NCBI GenBank assembly: GCA_030147845.1 | Contig: JASBUN010000004.1 | Span: forward strand, 1 to 55,321 | Reading direction: 5' to 3' | Source of the DNA: Gammaproteobacteria bacterium | Lineage (GTDB): Bacteria; Pseudomonadota; Gammaproteobacteria; JASBUN01 | Length of the DNA: 55,321 bases | Shown: positions 18,564 through 28,585 of the stretch, piece after piece | How positions within the stretch are numbered: position 1 is the stretch's first letter | How the letters are laid out: each line of letters begins with the position of its first letter | Made by a program: the position numbers and the translations under genes | The notes under the pieces: generated by a model | Told to the model about the DNA's origin: nothing | Databases searched by the model: none | The model's input: the letters and a program-made list of their open reading frames with translations, nothing else

Positions 18564-19202
18564 ATGAAATACCTCAGCCTCGCTATCGTTACGGCCGTAA
18601 TTCTTATGACCGGTGTGTTCGTCTACCAACAAGCCCACGCGGCCGGCGCCGATCAAAACACCAAACTGCAATCGCAAACAGGAGGTTCCACAGTGACCGT
18701 CGACATGAAAACCAATCTTGGCACCATCGTATTGGAGCTATATCCGGACAAAGCGCCCGACACGGTCAAAAATTTCGTGCAGTACGCCAAAGACGGTTTC
18801 TATAACGGCACCATTTTCCATCGTGTCATTCGCGGCTTCATGATCCAGGGCGGCGGTTTCGAGCCCGATATGCAGCAAAAGCCGACCAGGGCGCCGATCA
18901 AGAACGAAGCCGACAATGGCCTGCATAATGATCTCGGCACCATCGCCATGGCGCGTACGCCGGATCCGAATTCCGCCACCGCGCAGTTTTTCATCAACGG
19001 CAAGGATAATGACTTCCTCGACTACAGCGCGCCGACGTCCCAGGGTTGGGGTTACTGTGTATTCGGAAAAGTCGTCAAAGGTCTCGACGTCGTCCAGGCG
19101 ATCGAAAACGTCGCCACCACCAACCGCGGTGGACATCAGGATGTGCCGGTCGACAACGTCGTTATCGAATCGGTTACCGTTAACGAGGATAAGGCTGATT
19201 GA
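18564..19202 (+). CDS. Cyclophilin-type peptidyl-prolyl isomerase with signal peptide
   Basis: A 212-aa cyclophilin. The first start (ATG at 18564) is well placed after AAGGAG and gives a signal peptide (about residues 1-26, ending QQAHA), so this form goes to the periplasm. The isomerase domain begins at about residue 48 and contains [14 protein letters not shown] (catalytic Arg), ATAQFFIN and the [11 protein letters not shown] segment. An internal AGGAGG plus GTG at codon 44 would also give a 169-aa form without signal peptide, close to cytosolic PpiB (164 aa). It overlaps the lpxH start, as ppiB-lpxH are paired in many relatives. Confidence 0.94.
   Translation: MKYLSLAIVTAVILMTGVFVYQQAHAAGADQNTKLQSQTGGSTVTVDMKTNLGTIVLELYPDKAPDTVKNFVQYAKDGFYNGTIFHRVIRGFMIQGGGFEPDMQQKPTRAPIKNEADNGLHNDLGTIAMARTPDPNSATAQFFINGKDNDFLDYSAPTSQGWGYCVFGKVVKGLDVVQAIENVATTNRGGHQDVPVDNVVIESVTVNEDKAD
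18680..18695 (+). promoter_or_regulatory. Internal Shine-Dalgarno and GTG start in the cyclophilin gene
   Basis: A perfect AGGAGG (18680-18685) lies 7 nt before an in-frame GTG (18693-18695, codon 44). Translation here would yield a cyclophilin that starts [12 protein letters not shown], almost exactly where cytosolic PpiB proteins begin. The signal is stronger than that of the upstream start. Confidence 0.7.
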
Positions 19203-19945
19203 ACGGCGAAACCCTGTTTATCTCGGATCTTCATCTGGATCCTGGACGCCCGCACATCACGCAACTGTTCCTTCGTTTTCTGCGCCGGCGGGCGTCCGCT
19301 GCCGATGCTGTGTACATCCTCGGCGATTTATTCGAGGCCTGGATAGGCGATGACGATGACTCGATCCATAGTCGCCAAGTCGTCGATGGCTTACGCACTT
19401 TAACCGACAGCGGCGTAGCCACATTCGTCATGCACGGCAATCGCGATTTCATGCTGGGTGCAGACTTTGAACGCCGCAGCGGAACGCGGTTATTAGCGGA
19501 TCGAGAGGTGGTTAATCTGTATAGTCGGCCGACATTGTTGATGCACGGCGATCTGCTGTGCACCGATGATACCGAGTATATGAAGCTGCGCGCCACGGTA
19601 CGCGATCCGCGCTGGCAAGCCGGCATGCTCGACAAACCGCTCGCCGAGCGCATGCGCATCGCCGAGGGCATGCGCCGGCAAAGCGCGCAAAGCACCGCCG
19701 GCAAACCGGAAAGTATCATGGACGTCAATGCCGAAGCCGTTGCGTCGGCCATGCGCAACGCCCATGTTCGCTGCTTAATTCACGGGCATACCCATCGCCC
19801 GGCAATACACGACTTTCTACTCGACGGCGAACCGGCGCAACGGCTGGTGCTGGGCGACTGGTATGAACAGGGCAGCGTGCTGTGTTGCAATGCCGATGGC
19901 ATTGCGCTGGAATGCCTGCAGCCTTCTATGAACGAACCCCTGTAA
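19199..19945 (+). CDS. lpxH: UDP-2,3-diacylglucosamine diphosphatase
   Basis: A 248-aa metallophosphoesterase that hydrolyses UDP-2,3-diacylglucosamine to lipid X in lipid A synthesis, at the inner face of the inner membrane. Metal-binding motifs are complete: [34 protein letters not shown] and HGHTHRP. It starts with TTG, which overlaps the stop codon of the cyclophilin gene (ATTGA), so translation is coupled. Length agrees with LpxH. Confidence 0.95.
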   Translation: MNGETLFISDLHLDPGRPHITQLFLRFLRRRASAADAVYILGDLFEAWIGDDDDSIHSRQVVDGLRTLTDSGVATFVMHGNRDFMLGADFERRSGTRLLADREVVNLYSRPTLLMHGDLLCTDDTEYMKLRATVRDPRWQAGMLDKPLAERMRIAEGMRRQSAQSTAGKPESIMDVNAEAVASAMRNAHVRCLIHGHTHRPAIHDFLLDGEPAQRLVLGDWYEQGSVLCCNADGIALECLQPSMNEPL

Positions 19946-19985
19946 CTCGGCGCGCGGCCCGTTTCGCGCTGGTTGCCGCCGTCCG

Positions 19986-20750
19986 CTAGGCTTTCGGCGC
20001 CGTCGTCACGCCGGCGGGTCCCATTTCCTCGAAGCTGAAACCGGACGGTAGCTTGAATAAGGCCGGGTCGACCTTGAACTTGGCATTAAAATCCACCAAC
20101 GCGCGTTTATTGCCATCAACGTCCCACTGGCGCACCGGAAACCCATAGCGCAACTCGCGCGTCGGCTCGAATACGTGGTAAGCCAGAAAGCACGGATTCA
20201 ACATATCCACCGGCGTTTTGGACAAATTTTCGGCATGCTGGCCCGCCAAGGCGCGGCGAAATTCACTCAACGCAGCGACCGCGTCCGGTAACAGCCCGGG
20301 CACCGACATAACCGTGCTGCAGTCCTTACCGTTGACGCGCAAATTGTATTGCACCGGCTTCTCGCCACCCACCTTCGGCGCATTAGGGTGTTCGGTTTTA
20401 CGCACATCGATGGTCAGCGGAATCGGGGATTTCCGCGTTACCGGTTTGCCGTGCACGACCAGAATAGAACGGTTGTCATACGAGACGCTGTATACCGTGT
20501 TTTTGCGGCGATCGAAAAGCATAAAATCGCGCGAACCTTTACCGTCATCCATGCGCATATAGCGCTTGGTAATGATCACCCGCGTCGCATACGGCGCAAT
20601 CCCCGGCTCCTGATCCTGAAACATCAGCATCAGATGCAACGGCGGTTCGGCGCGCGCGGCCAACGCGTTGCCGGCGCCACTCAAGAACACAATAGCCGCC
20701 GGCACGAGTAGCGCCGCCGTCAGTAAACTCTTCACCCGTGTGTTAGTCAC
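19986..20750 (-). CDS. Exported protein of unknown function
   Basis: A 254-aa protein beginning with a GTG at 20750 that overlaps the stop of the upstream ferritin-like gene by 8 nt. The N-terminus VTNTRVK followed by a hydrophobic run to about residue 30 (ending NALAAR) is a signal peptide. The mature part is rich in beta-type sequence (TRVIITKRYMRMDDG, RRKNTVYSVSYDNRSI, FNAKFKVDPALFKLP), reminiscent of lipoprotein-carrier or outer-membrane-sorting folds, but I cannot assign a family. A longer reading frame extends 62 codons upstream but runs across the neighbouring gene and lacks a signal sequence at its start. Two Cys (KDCST and NPCFL) could form a disulfide. Confidence 0.72.
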   Translation of the reverse strand: MTNTRVKSLLTAALLVPAAIVFLSGAGNALAARAEPPLHLMLMFQDQEPGIAPYATRVIITKRYMRMDDGKGSRDFMLFDRRKNTVYSVSYDNRSILVVHGKPVTRKSPIPLTIDVRKTEHPNAPKVGGEKPVQYNLRVNGKDCSTVMSVPGLLPDAVAALSEFRRALAGQHAENLSKTPVDMLNPCFLAYHVFEPTRELRYGFPVRQWDVDGNKRALVDFNAKFKVDPALFKLPSGFSFEEMGPAGVTTAPKA

Positions 20751-21555
20751 GCTCGATACCTGCTTGTCGTCTGAGCTCTGCCATTTCGCCGACGCTGAAA
20801 CCCGCCTGGAGGCGTGCACTGTCGTGCAATGGTCCCTTGATGCGGCCCGCCATGTAATTCTGAAGCAAGGAATGAAAGGTCGAATCCGAATCGATACCGC
20901 GCTGCTCACAGAGATACCGAAACCAGCGGCTACCAACCGCTACGTGTCCGATCTCATCGCGCAGAATGATGCGCAGTATGGAAACGGTACCCTGGTCGCC
21001 GACGCTCTGCAACCGCTCGATCATGGATGGCGTGACGTCCAGACCACGCGCTTCCAAAACCCGTGGCACCAGCGCCATACGGACCAGGACGTCATGCTCG
21101 GTCTTGCAGGCCATTTCCCACAAGCCGTTGTGCGCCGGAAAGTCGCCGTAATCATGGCCAAGTTCGGCCAACCGGGCGTGGAGCAACATAAAGTGTTGAG
21201 CCTCCTGCTCGGCGACGCCGACCCAGTCATCGTAATAGGCACGCGGGAGATCACGGAATCGATATACCGCGTCCCAAGCAAGGTTTATAGCATTGAATTC
21301 GATGTGCGCGATGGCATGCACCAGTGCGGCGCGCCCATGCGGTGTGTGCACGCCACGCCTCGGCACTTTGGAACCGTGCACCAGTTGCGGGCGCGCCGGT
21401 CTACCCGGCATGGGCATCGATTCGGGTGCGGCATCCGTACCCAGCCCTATGCTTCGCGCCCGCCATTGCGAGACGGCACGGCGGGTAGATTCGAGTTTGG
21501 CATCGACCGACTGGCTGTCCAGGCACGCGCGCGCGGCCGCAAATAACGTCGTCAT
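20743..21555 (-). CDS. DUF455 ferritin-like protein
   Basis: A 270-aa all-helical protein of the DUF455 group, which has a ferritin-like four-helix fold. Candidate metal ligands are in AHIEFNAINLAWD, EQEAQHF and RDEIGHVAVG (the E...ExxH ... E...ExxH pattern of diiron proteins). Its substrate is not known; relatives are called ferritin-like, and oxygenase or metal-storage roles are both possible. The ATG at 21555 is taken as start (a GTG lies four codons upstream). It overlaps the downstream exported protein gene, so the two are probably made together. Confidence 0.82.
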   Translation of the reverse strand: MTTLFAAARACLDSQSVDAKLESTRRAVSQWRARSIGLGTDAAPESMPMPGRPARPQLVHGSKVPRRGVHTPHGRAALVHAIAHIEFNAINLAWDAVYRFRDLPRAYYDDWVGVAEQEAQHFMLLHARLAELGHDYGDFPAHNGLWEMACKTEHDVLVRMALVPRVLEARGLDVTPSMIERLQSVGDQGTVSILRIILRDEIGHVAVGSRWFRYLCEQRGIDSDSTFHSLLQNYMAGRIKGPLHDSARLQAGFSVGEMAELRRQAGIERD

Positions 21556-21624
21556 GAGCGTGCCCACCGCATATACATGAATGCCATCATACGCTGATAT
21601 GTCCGCGCTTGAGCTGCATCGGGT

Positions 21625-22866
21625 TCATTTAAGCGCGACGATCAAATCGGTGACGTTGGTGCCGGTCACACCCGTTTGAAGCAAGTCTCCGCTGGCGCCG
21701 AGGAATGAGCCGGCGTCTGCCTGCGCCAGGCAAGCGGCTGCATCCAGCCCGGCGGCGTGCCCGCGTGCGATCGTGCCGGCATCCACTAACCCACCCGCGT
21801 CCAACCCCGGGCCGTCACTACCGTCGGTTCCGGCCGCCAGCAGCACGCAGTGCGCACAGTCCTGTATTTCCTGCGCCGCGGCCAATGCTAAACTTTGTGC
21901 CCTGCCGCCACGACCGGGCCGCGCCGGCAGATGCACGGTCGTCTCCCCTCCCCACACGTGTACGCCCGGCAAGCCCTGGCGCAATTGTCGACCGATGCTG
22001 GCGCCGGCGGCAACGGCATCGCCGTCGATGAGATCCTCATGCACCTGTACCGCATGACCGCTCGCGCGCGCCGCTTGCGCGACCGCCTGCATGGCGTCCT
22101 GCAAGCGCGCAATCACCCGCACGGTAACACCGGCCGGCATATTCAACGGCTGCGGATTTTCCGCGCATGGCAAAATCCGCAACAACCAGTCGGGCAGATC
22201 ACCTAACTCCGTGTCGGTGGACCACCGGGCGGGGACCAACAACCCGGAACCGATCACAGCAGGATCATCACCGCGCACATCCGAAATCAGCAGTGCGGTC
22301 ACGCCGCGCGTGTGTACATGCTGCGCCAAACGTCCGCCCTTGATGCAAGACAAGCGTTGACGAATCGAATTCATACGGTCGATGGCTAGACCACTCGCCA
22401 ACAACCACTCATTCACACGTCGCAGTTGCTCCAGCGTCACGCCCTGCGGTAGAACTTCCACCAACGCCGAGGCGCCGCCGGAAATGAGGCAGAGTAGATG
22501 CCCATCCTGCGGACAGCGCTGAACGAATTCCAGCAGCGCCGCGCCGGCGTCGAGACTGCCCTGATCGGGTAACGGGTGGCCGGCCTGCATGCACTGCAGC
22601 CGATCGTTGCGCGCGAGATCGGCATCGAGATAATCATGTTTAGTGATGATTAAACCGGCCTGCATTGCAGGACCACAGACGTCGAGGGCACCGCGTGTCA
22701 TGGCGCAGGCGGCCTTGCCGATAGCAACCAGATATAAACGTTCAGCGATCGGGTGCTCGCCAAGATAGCGCGCAACACAGTCCGAGCCACGCACCGCCTC
22801 GACGCCGGTCCAATATAGATTCAGCACTTCGTTACGCCGGCCGTGCTGTCTATTCGCCGCCTTCAT
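21625..22866 (-). CDS. Glycerate 2-kinase (type II, MOFRL family)
   Basis: A 413-aa kinase that phosphorylates D-glycerate to 2-phosphoglycerate. Family motifs are visible: AIGKAACAMTRGAL, CLISGGASALVEVLPQ, NSIRQRLSCIKGGRLA, LISDVRGDDPAVIGSG, and in the C-terminal MOFRL domain LAAGTDGSDGPG. The ATG at 22866 is chosen because homology starts there and AGGCGGAG precedes it; a longer frame into metZ is not needed. It lies 34 nt after metZ in the same direction. It would link glyoxylate or photorespiratory-type carbon to glycolysis. Confidence 0.92.
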   Translation of the reverse strand: MKAANRQHGRRNEVLNLYWTGVEAVRGSDCVARYLGEHPIAERLYLVAIGKAACAMTRGALDVCGPAMQAGLIITKHDYLDADLARNDRLQCMQAGHPLPDQGSLDAGAALLEFVQRCPQDGHLLCLISGGASALVEVLPQGVTLEQLRRVNEWLLASGLAIDRMNSIRQRLSCIKGGRLAQHVHTRGVTALLISDVRGDDPAVIGSGLLVPARWSTDTELGDLPDWLLRILPCAENPQPLNMPAGVTVRVIARLQDAMQAVAQAARASGHAVQVHEDLIDGDAVAAGASIGRQLRQGLPGVHVWGGETTVHLPARPGRGGRAQSLALAAAQEIQDCAHCVLLAAGTDGSDGPGLDAGGLVDAGTIARGHAAGLDAAACLAQADAGSFLGASGDLLQTGVTGTNVTDLIVALK

Positions 22867-22900
22867 GCTCCGCCTGCACCGGTAACGGCCAGCGCGCCGA

Positions 22901-24082
22901 TCACAGGCCGCGGGCCAAATCGGCCATAATGTCGTCGACATCCTCCAGACCGACGGCAACACGCAGCAGCCCGTCGCCGATACCGGCCTCGGCACGCGCT
23001 TCCGGAGTCAGACGCCCGTGCGTCGTGGTTGCGGGGTGCGTAATGGTGGTTTTGGTGTCGCCGAGATTCGCGGTAATCGACAGCAAGCGGGTGTGATCGA
23101 TCACCTTCCAAGCACCCTCCCGGCCACCACGAACCTCAAAGGCGACGATACCGCCAAAATCACCCATCTGACGCTTGGCCAATTGGTGCTGCGGGTGCGA
23201 CGCCAAGCCTGGGTAGAATACCCGCTCTACGGATGCTTGTTGCTCCAACCAGGTCGCCAACGCCAAGGCATGCGAGCAATGCGCATTCATGCGTATGCGC
23301 AAAGTTTCCAGGCCCTTCAAAAACACCCAGGCGTTGAACGGACTCATGCTCGGCCCGGCGGTACGCAGAGCACCAAATACATTCTTGCCGACACGCTCGG
23401 CGTCACCCAACACCGCGCCGCCGATACACCGCCCCTGGCCATCCAAGTATTTGGTCGCCGAATGCACTACGACATCAGCGCCAAGCGCCAACGGACGTTG
23501 CAGCGCCGGTGTACAAAAACAATTATCCACCACCAACAACGCATCGTGATGGTGGGCGATGTCGGCCAGCGCGCGGATGTCGGCCAATTCGGTCAACGGG
23601 TTGGACGGCGTTTCCAAAAACAGCATACGCGTGTTGGGTCGCACCGCTTGCTGCCAAGCCTGTGGATCATCTTGCGCAACAAAGGTGGTGGTAATACCGA
23701 AGCGCGCCATGAAGGTATCGAATAGCACCACCGTAGTGCCAAACACGCTGCGCGACGAGACAATGTGATCGCCGCTCTTCAGCAAGCCCATGCAGGTAAC
23801 CAATATGGCCGACATGCCCGAGGCCGTGGCGACGCAGGACTCGGCGCCCTCCAAGGCGGCTAAGCGCTGTTCAAAAGTACGTACGGTCGGATTGGTAAAA
23901 CGTGAATAAATGTTGCCGGGCTCAGCGCCGGAAAAACGCGCAGCAGCCTCTGCGGCACTCTGGAACACGTAGCTCGACGTCGGAAATATCGGTTCCGAAT
24001 GCTCGCCTTCCGCGGTCCGTGTTTGGCCTGCCCGTACGGCCAGGGTATCAAAACCATAGGGTGGCAATTCATCATCGGTCAT
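22901..24082 (-). CDS. metZ: O-succinylhomoserine sulfhydrylase
   Basis: A 393-aa PLP enzyme of the Cys/Met gamma family that makes homocysteine directly from O-succinylhomoserine and sulfide. The PLP lysine lies in HSATKYLDGQGR, with the upstream GMSAILVTCMGLL and ETPSNPLTE motifs. The ATG follows a perfect AGGAGG by 5 nt. It follows purF as in Pseudomonas, but an intrinsic terminator lies in the 210-nt gap, so readthrough or an unseen promoter must drive it. Substrate choice (O-succinyl versus O-acetyl) is inferred from gene context. Confidence 0.92.
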   Translation of the reverse strand: MTDDELPPYGFDTLAVRAGQTRTAEGEHSEPIFPTSSYVFQSAAEAAARFSGAEPGNIYSRFTNPTVRTFEQRLAALEGAESCVATASGMSAILVTCMGLLKSGDHIVSSRSVFGTTVVLFDTFMARFGITTTFVAQDDPQAWQQAVRPNTRMLFLETPSNPLTELADIRALADIAHHHDALLVVDNCFCTPALQRPLALGADVVVHSATKYLDGQGRCIGGAVLGDAERVGKNVFGALRTAGPSMSPFNAWVFLKGLETLRIRMNAHCSHALALATWLEQQASVERVFYPGLASHPQHQLAKRQMGDFGGIVAFEVRGGREGAWKVIDHTRLLSITANLGDTKTTITHPATTTHGRLTPEARAEAGIGDGLLRVAVGLEDVDDIMADLARGL

Positions 24083-24130
24083 ACCCGCCTCCTGAACAAA
24101 TCACAACCAAGAACTGTGCGTGCAGCGGGC

Positions 24131-24167
24131 AAAAAAAACCCGCTTCATGCCTGTAGCCAAAGCGGGT
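24131..24167 (-). terminator. Intrinsic terminator after purF
   Basis: On the minus strand an 8-bp stem (ACCCGCTT / AAGCGGGT) with a 14-nt loop is followed by eight T. It lies about 125 nt beyond the purF stop and about 50 nt before the metZ start. Confidence 0.85.
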
Positions 24168-24292
24168 GCGCCTCGCTTTAGCTGCATTTGTAACGCGCCC
24201 GCAAGCTGAATCAAATCGGCGCACTGCACAAGATTATGAGACCGCCGGCGGCATGTCAATGAAACCGCGCGCGGACGGCCAACCCGCAGCCA

Positions 24293-25831
24293 TCAACGGC
24301 TGTTATGAAAATCGATTAGGGCGGCCGCTTCGGCGATGTCGGTAACCTGCTGCGGATCGGCTGAATACTCCTGCTTGGCGCTGTCGTTTCGCAAACGCTC
24401 GATCGAATCCAGATAACTCTGGCTGATATCGCCGGTTACGTATTCGCCGGTAAACACCGATGCATCGAACCGCTGTAGCTTCTTGTTACCCTTGCTGACC
24501 GCGAATTCAAGATCGTCCAGATCCTGAAACACTAACCAATCCGCGCCAATGGCCTGCGCCACTTCGGCGACCGTACGACCGTGCGCAACCAACTCTTCGG
24601 CCGACGGCATATCGATTCCGTACACGTTTGGGTAGCGAACCGGCGGTGCCGCGGACGCGAAGTACACTTTGCGCGCACCAGCCTCACGCGCCATGTCAAT
24701 AATCTGACTGGACGTAGTGCCCCTGACAATCGAATCATCCACCAGCAATACGTTCTTGCCACGAAATTCCAAATCGATGGCATTGAGTTTTTGACGTACC
24801 GACTTCCGGCGCTGCTTCTGCCCGGGCATGATGAAAGTGCGCCCGATATAGCGGTTCTTAATAAACCCTTCCCGATATTTCACACCCAACTTGTAAGCCA
24901 GTTGCAGCGCCGATGTACGACTGGTATCGGGCACCGGAATAACGACATCGATATCGTGCTGAGGGAACACCTGTAAAATTTTATCTGCTAACTTTTCCCC
25001 CATGCGCAAGCGCGCCTTATACACGGATACGTTATCGATGATGGAATCCGGTCGCGCCAGATAGACATACTCGAACAGACACGGCGAGTACACCGGGTTG
25101 GCGGCGCACTGTTGCGTGTGGAGATTGCCGTCCATATCGACAAAAACAGCCTCGCCGGGCTCGACATCGCGGACCAACTCGAATCCCAGACCGTCGAAGG
25201 CCACGCTCTCGGATGCGATCATGTACTCCATGCCGTGTTCGCCTTGGCGCTTGCCGAATACGATTGGCCGAATACCATGCGGATCGCGGAAACCAACCAC
25301 GCCGTAGCCGGTAATCATCGCCACGGCGGCGTAAGCACCGCGGCAACGCCGATGAACTCCCGCTACCGCTTCAAAGACATCGACCTCCGAAATGCGCAGT
25401 TTGCCCTGTCGCTGAAGCTCGTGGGCAAAGACGTTAAGAAGAATCTCGGAATCGGAATCGGTATTGATGTGGCGCAGATCATCGCGGTACAGGTCGTGCT
25501 TGAGATCCTCGGCATTGGTCAAGTTGCCGTTATGCGCCAGCGAAATGCCGTACGGTGAATTGACGTAAAAAGGCTGCGCCTCCGCGGAACTGGCGCAACC
25601 GGCAGTCGGATAACGCACGTGCCCGATACCCATATTGCCGGTCAGCTTGAGCATGTGGCGGGTATGGAAGACATCACGGACCAAGCCGTTGTCCTTACGC
25701 AGATACAAGCGACCGTCGTCACAGGTCATAATGCCGGCGGCATCCTGCCCGCGATGCTGCAACACCGTCAGCGCCTCATAGATCGCCTGATTGACCGGTT
25801 CGTGCGCAACGATACCAACTATGCCGCACAT
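24293..25831 (-). CDS. purF: Amidophosphoribosyltransferase
   Basis: A 512-aa enzyme for the first committed step of purine synthesis, making phosphoribosylamine from PRPP and glutamine. It begins MCGIVGIV, so Cys2 becomes the N-terminal nucleophile after Met removal; there is no propeptide, as in E. coli-type enzymes without an Fe-S cluster. The PRPP-binding loop is [13 protein letters not shown]. It closes the folC-dedD-cvpA-purF group. Confidence 0.97.
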   Translation of the reverse strand: MCGIVGIVAHEPVNQAIYEALTVLQHRGQDAAGIMTCDDGRLYLRKDNGLVRDVFHTRHMLKLTGNMGIGHVRYPTAGCASSAEAQPFYVNSPYGISLAHNGNLTNAEDLKHDLYRDDLRHINTDSDSEILLNVFAHELQRQGKLRISEVDVFEAVAGVHRRCRGAYAAVAMITGYGVVGFRDPHGIRPIVFGKRQGEHGMEYMIASESVAFDGLGFELVRDVEPGEAVFVDMDGNLHTQQCAANPVYSPCLFEYVYLARPDSIIDNVSVYKARLRMGEKLADKILQVFPQHDIDVVIPVPDTSRTSALQLAYKLGVKYREGFIKNRYIGRTFIMPGQKQRRKSVRQKLNAIDLEFRGKNVLLVDDSIVRGTTSSQIIDMAREAGARKVYFASAAPPVRYPNVYGIDMPSAEELVAHGRTVAEVAQAIGADWLVFQDLDDLEFAVSKGNKKLQRFDASVFTGEYVTGDISQSYLDSIERLRNDSAKQEYSADPQQVTDIAEAAALIDFHNSR

Positions 25832-25905
25832 GTGCTTATCCTCATCGCTTCAGCCCGGCGGAGTCGCCGAACCGATGTTGATTACAGCCGGCGTTCACCC
25901 GCGCC

Positions 25906-26403
25906 TCACTGATAGACAAAATTGCTACGTACGTCTGCCGGTAGGAAATGCCCCATCCACGCGGCCAGCGTGTCAAAATGGGTCAACAATATCGACTGTT
26001 GCCACCAGGCCTCGCGCGGCAATTGCGTCAAGCCGGCCAACAGCACCAAGATACCGATCAACACCACGCCTCGAGCGATACCAAAAAAAACACCCAGCAT
26101 ACGATCCGTGCCGCTTAGGCCACTCTTGCGGATCAGCTGACCGACGACGTAATTTACCAACGCACCGACCAACAGCGTAGCGACGAACAAGGTCGCAAAG
26201 GCGACAATGGTGCGCGCGCTGGGAGAGTGCACCCAGTCCACCATCCACGCCAGCGCCGCCAACTCATGCGCAAACTTCAGCGCGACCCAAAATGCCAGCA
26301 CCCAAGCGGCGAGCGACAACGCCTCGCGCACAAAACCGCGTAATAAACTGATGAAGGCGGACAGCGCGATTACCGCCAAAATAGCAACGTCGATCCAGTT
26401 CAT
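25906..26403 (-). CDS. cvpA: CvpA family membrane protein
   Basis: A 165-aa inner-membrane protein with about four transmembrane helices (starting MNWIDVAILAVIALSAFISL, then around 30-50, 70-90 and 105-125). CvpA was named for colicin V production, and its biochemical role is not settled. It sits directly upstream of purF, the conserved order in gammaproteobacteria. Confidence 0.93.
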   Translation of the reverse strand: MNWIDVAILAVIALSAFISLLRGFVREALSLAAWVLAFWVALKFAHELAALAWMVDWVHSPSARTIVAFATLFVATLLVGALVNYVVGQLIRKSGLSGTDRMLGVFFGIARGVVLIGILVLLAGLTQLPREAWWQQSILLTHFDTLAAWMGHFLPADVRSNFVYQ

Positions 26404-26526
26404 GGATCGACGTTGCCGGTGGTACTGAAATGGGAGGGCTGATCGCGCCCCGCAACCGTCGCGTGCATGCGCCTATTCTATCAGACCCGCACGCTCGGCG
26501 AAAACGCATGCCTGGGGGCTAATCCC

Positions 26527-27180
26527 TCACGAATTTCGTGTAACAAAGCCGCTTAGCTTGTATTCGTCATGCAACCGCTTTTGCACCGCTTCCGCTTTAG
26601 CGCGGTCGATTTCGGGGCCAACGCGCACACGATACATGGTCTGCTTGGAACCGTTGGAAAAGCGCTCCACGTACGCGCTGAACTTCGATTTACGCAGTTT
26701 GTCACGCAGCCCAAAAGCTTTACTTTGCTCGCTAAAGCTTCCCACTTGCACCACCCAGCCGCTGGCCACTTTGGCGGTCGGCTTAGTGGTGCTCGATTCG
26801 GCCGCCGGCGGCGGGGCAGCTGGCGGCGCGCTCGCGGTGGGCGCCGCCGGCGGCGGTGTTACCGTCGCAGGGGCGGGCGCAACCGATGCCGGGGCGGCGG
26901 GTGCTACCGTGCTCGGCACCGCCGGCACCGCCGCGTTTGCACCGGCATCAGCCGTTGGCGGTGCCGCTTGCGGCTGCGGCATAACCGTGCCGCTTGGCTC
27001 CTGCGGTGGCAACGGAATATTGTGTTGATCCACCGTGCCCTGCGCGGGCATTGCCGGCGCCGGTGGCATATCGCGGACACTTTTGTTGCCGGATCCGTCC
27101 AGCAACATGGGGATGATAATCACCGCCAAAGCGACAATCACTACGGCGCCGATCAAACGTTGCTTCATGGAGATTTCCAC
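26527..27180 (-). CDS. dedD: SPOR domain cell-division protein (DedD-like)
   Basis: A 217-aa single-pass membrane protein. A transmembrane segment lies at about residues 10-27, followed by a long Pro/Ala linker (about 35-135) and a C-terminal SPOR domain (about 138-215, GWVVQVGSFSEQSKAFGLRD and YRVRVGPE) that binds denuded septal peptidoglycan. The GTG at 27180 is kept because GAGG lies 8 nt upstream, whereas the ATG four codons later has none. Position between folC and cvpA matches dedD. Confidence 0.9.
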   Translation of the reverse strand: MEISMKQRLIGAVVIVALAVIIIPMLLDGSGNKSVRDMPPAPAMPAQGTVDQHNIPLPPQEPSGTVMPQPQAAPPTADAGANAAVPAVPSTVAPAAPASVAPAPATVTPPPAAPTASAPPAAPPPAAESSTTKPTAKVASGWVVQVGSFSEQSKAFGLRDKLRKSKFSAYVERFSNGSKQTMYRVRVGPEIDRAKAEAVQKRLHDEYKLSGFVTRNS

Positions 27181-27236
27181 GGCCTATACCTCTTCAGAGT
27201 GTACCTAAACCTCAGGACTGGCGTTGATATGACAGA

Positions 27237-28508
27237 TTATACGCGCTGGCGCATGACCTCCGCCACGGTGACAAAAGAACCCAACACGAGCACACGATCT
27301 CCCGGTTGCGCGGCCTTAGCCGCGGCGGCGCAAGCCGCGGCAATATCGACATATTGATGTACTTCGCCGTGCATTTGCGCCGCGCGCAAGCGTTGCGTCA
27401 AGGTGTCCGCGTCCAAACCGCGCGGGCCTGGCAGCCCGGCCACGTACCATACCTGCACGCACTCATCGAGCGCCGCGGCAACTCCGCTCGCGTCCTTGTC
27501 ACGCAGCATACCAATGACCGCATGGGTGCGTCCGGCGCAGGCCCGCGCGGCCAGGTTGGCGGCCAATACGCGCGCACCGTGCGGATTGTGCGCAACGTCG
27601 AGTATCCAGTCGACCGCTCCCGGCAGAATCTGGAAGCGCGCCGGCAGTTGCACCTCTTGCAGTCCGCGCCGCAGCGCGTCCTGATCGACCGGAAAACGCT
27701 CTGACAGTAACTCAAGTACCGCCACCACAGCACTGGCGTTCTGCGTTTGGATCGCACCGCGCAGGGCCGGATACGGCAGTCCCGCTCGTCGCCGTCCAAA
27801 ACCTTGCCACTGCCAGCCGCCGGGACTATCGACAAAATCGAAATCGGCACCGATACATCGTAACTGCGCACCGATCTCCGCCGCATAACGCCTGACGCTG
27901 TCGGGCGGCTCACGGTCGGCGCACACCGCCGCCCGGTCGCGGCGAAAGACGCCGGCCTTCTCCCAACCAATATGTTCGCGGTCTGGTCCCAGCCACTCGA
28001 CGTGATCGATCCCCACCGAAGTCAGCAATGCGACATCGGCATCAATGATATTGACAGCATCCAGGCGCCCACCAAGCCCAACCTCCAACACGGCAATTTC
28101 AATCCGCGCGGAGTGAAACAAATCCAATGCCGCTAAGGTCCCGAACTCGAAATAAGTCAGCGTCGTCGAGCCGCGCGCAGCCTCGACGCGTTCGAAGGAT
28201 TGCATGAGCGAAGCGTCGTCAATCTCCCGTCCGTCGATACGGATACGCTCGTTGTAACGCAACAGATGCGGCGACGTGTAGGCTCCAACCCGATAGCCGG
28301 CCGCTCGCAAGATGCTTTCCAGCATCATCACGCAAGAGCCCTTGCCGTTGGTGCCGGCGACGGTAATAACGGTAAACGGCGCCGATCCGGGGTGTAATCG
28401 CGTCCATACCTGCGCCACGCGCTCAAGACCGAGTTCAATCTGCTTGGGGTGTAGCGACTCCTGCCATCGGAGCCACTCATCTAAGGTGTCGAACGACATA
28501 AAATCCAT
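27237..28508 (-). CDS. folC: Dihydrofolate / folylpolyglutamate synthase
   Basis: A 423-aa ligase that adds glutamate to dihydropteroate and to folates. The P-loop is VAGTNGKGSC, with the Omega loop TSPHLLRYNERI and the metal/ATP segment EVGLGGRLDAVN. The C-terminal ligase domain contains LDVAHNPHGARV. Two ATG codons (28508, 28499) are possible starts, with no clear Shine-Dalgarno before either. It follows accD in the conserved cluster. Confidence 0.96.
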   Translation of the reverse strand: MDFMSFDTLDEWLRWQESLHPKQIELGLERVAQVWTRLHPGSAPFTVITVAGTNGKGSCVMMLESILRAAGYRVGAYTSPHLLRYNERIRIDGREIDDASLMQSFERVEAARGSTTLTYFEFGTLAALDLFHSARIEIAVLEVGLGGRLDAVNIIDADVALLTSVGIDHVEWLGPDREHIGWEKAGVFRRDRAAVCADREPPDSVRRYAAEIGAQLRCIGADFDFVDSPGGWQWQGFGRRRAGLPYPALRGAIQTQNASAVVAVLELLSERFPVDQDALRRGLQEVQLPARFQILPGAVDWILDVAHNPHGARVLAANLAARACAGRTHAVIGMLRDKDASGVAAALDECVQVWYVAGLPGPRGLDADTLTQRLRAAQMHGEVHQYVDIAAACAAAAKAAQPGDRVLVLGSFVTVAEVMRQRV

Positions 28509-28585
28509 CGAAAAGTATCGGCGCCAGTCGGCCGATTTAGACCGTCATTTCTGCCCGCGCGTTATGCATTCCGTCGTTGCCGGAA

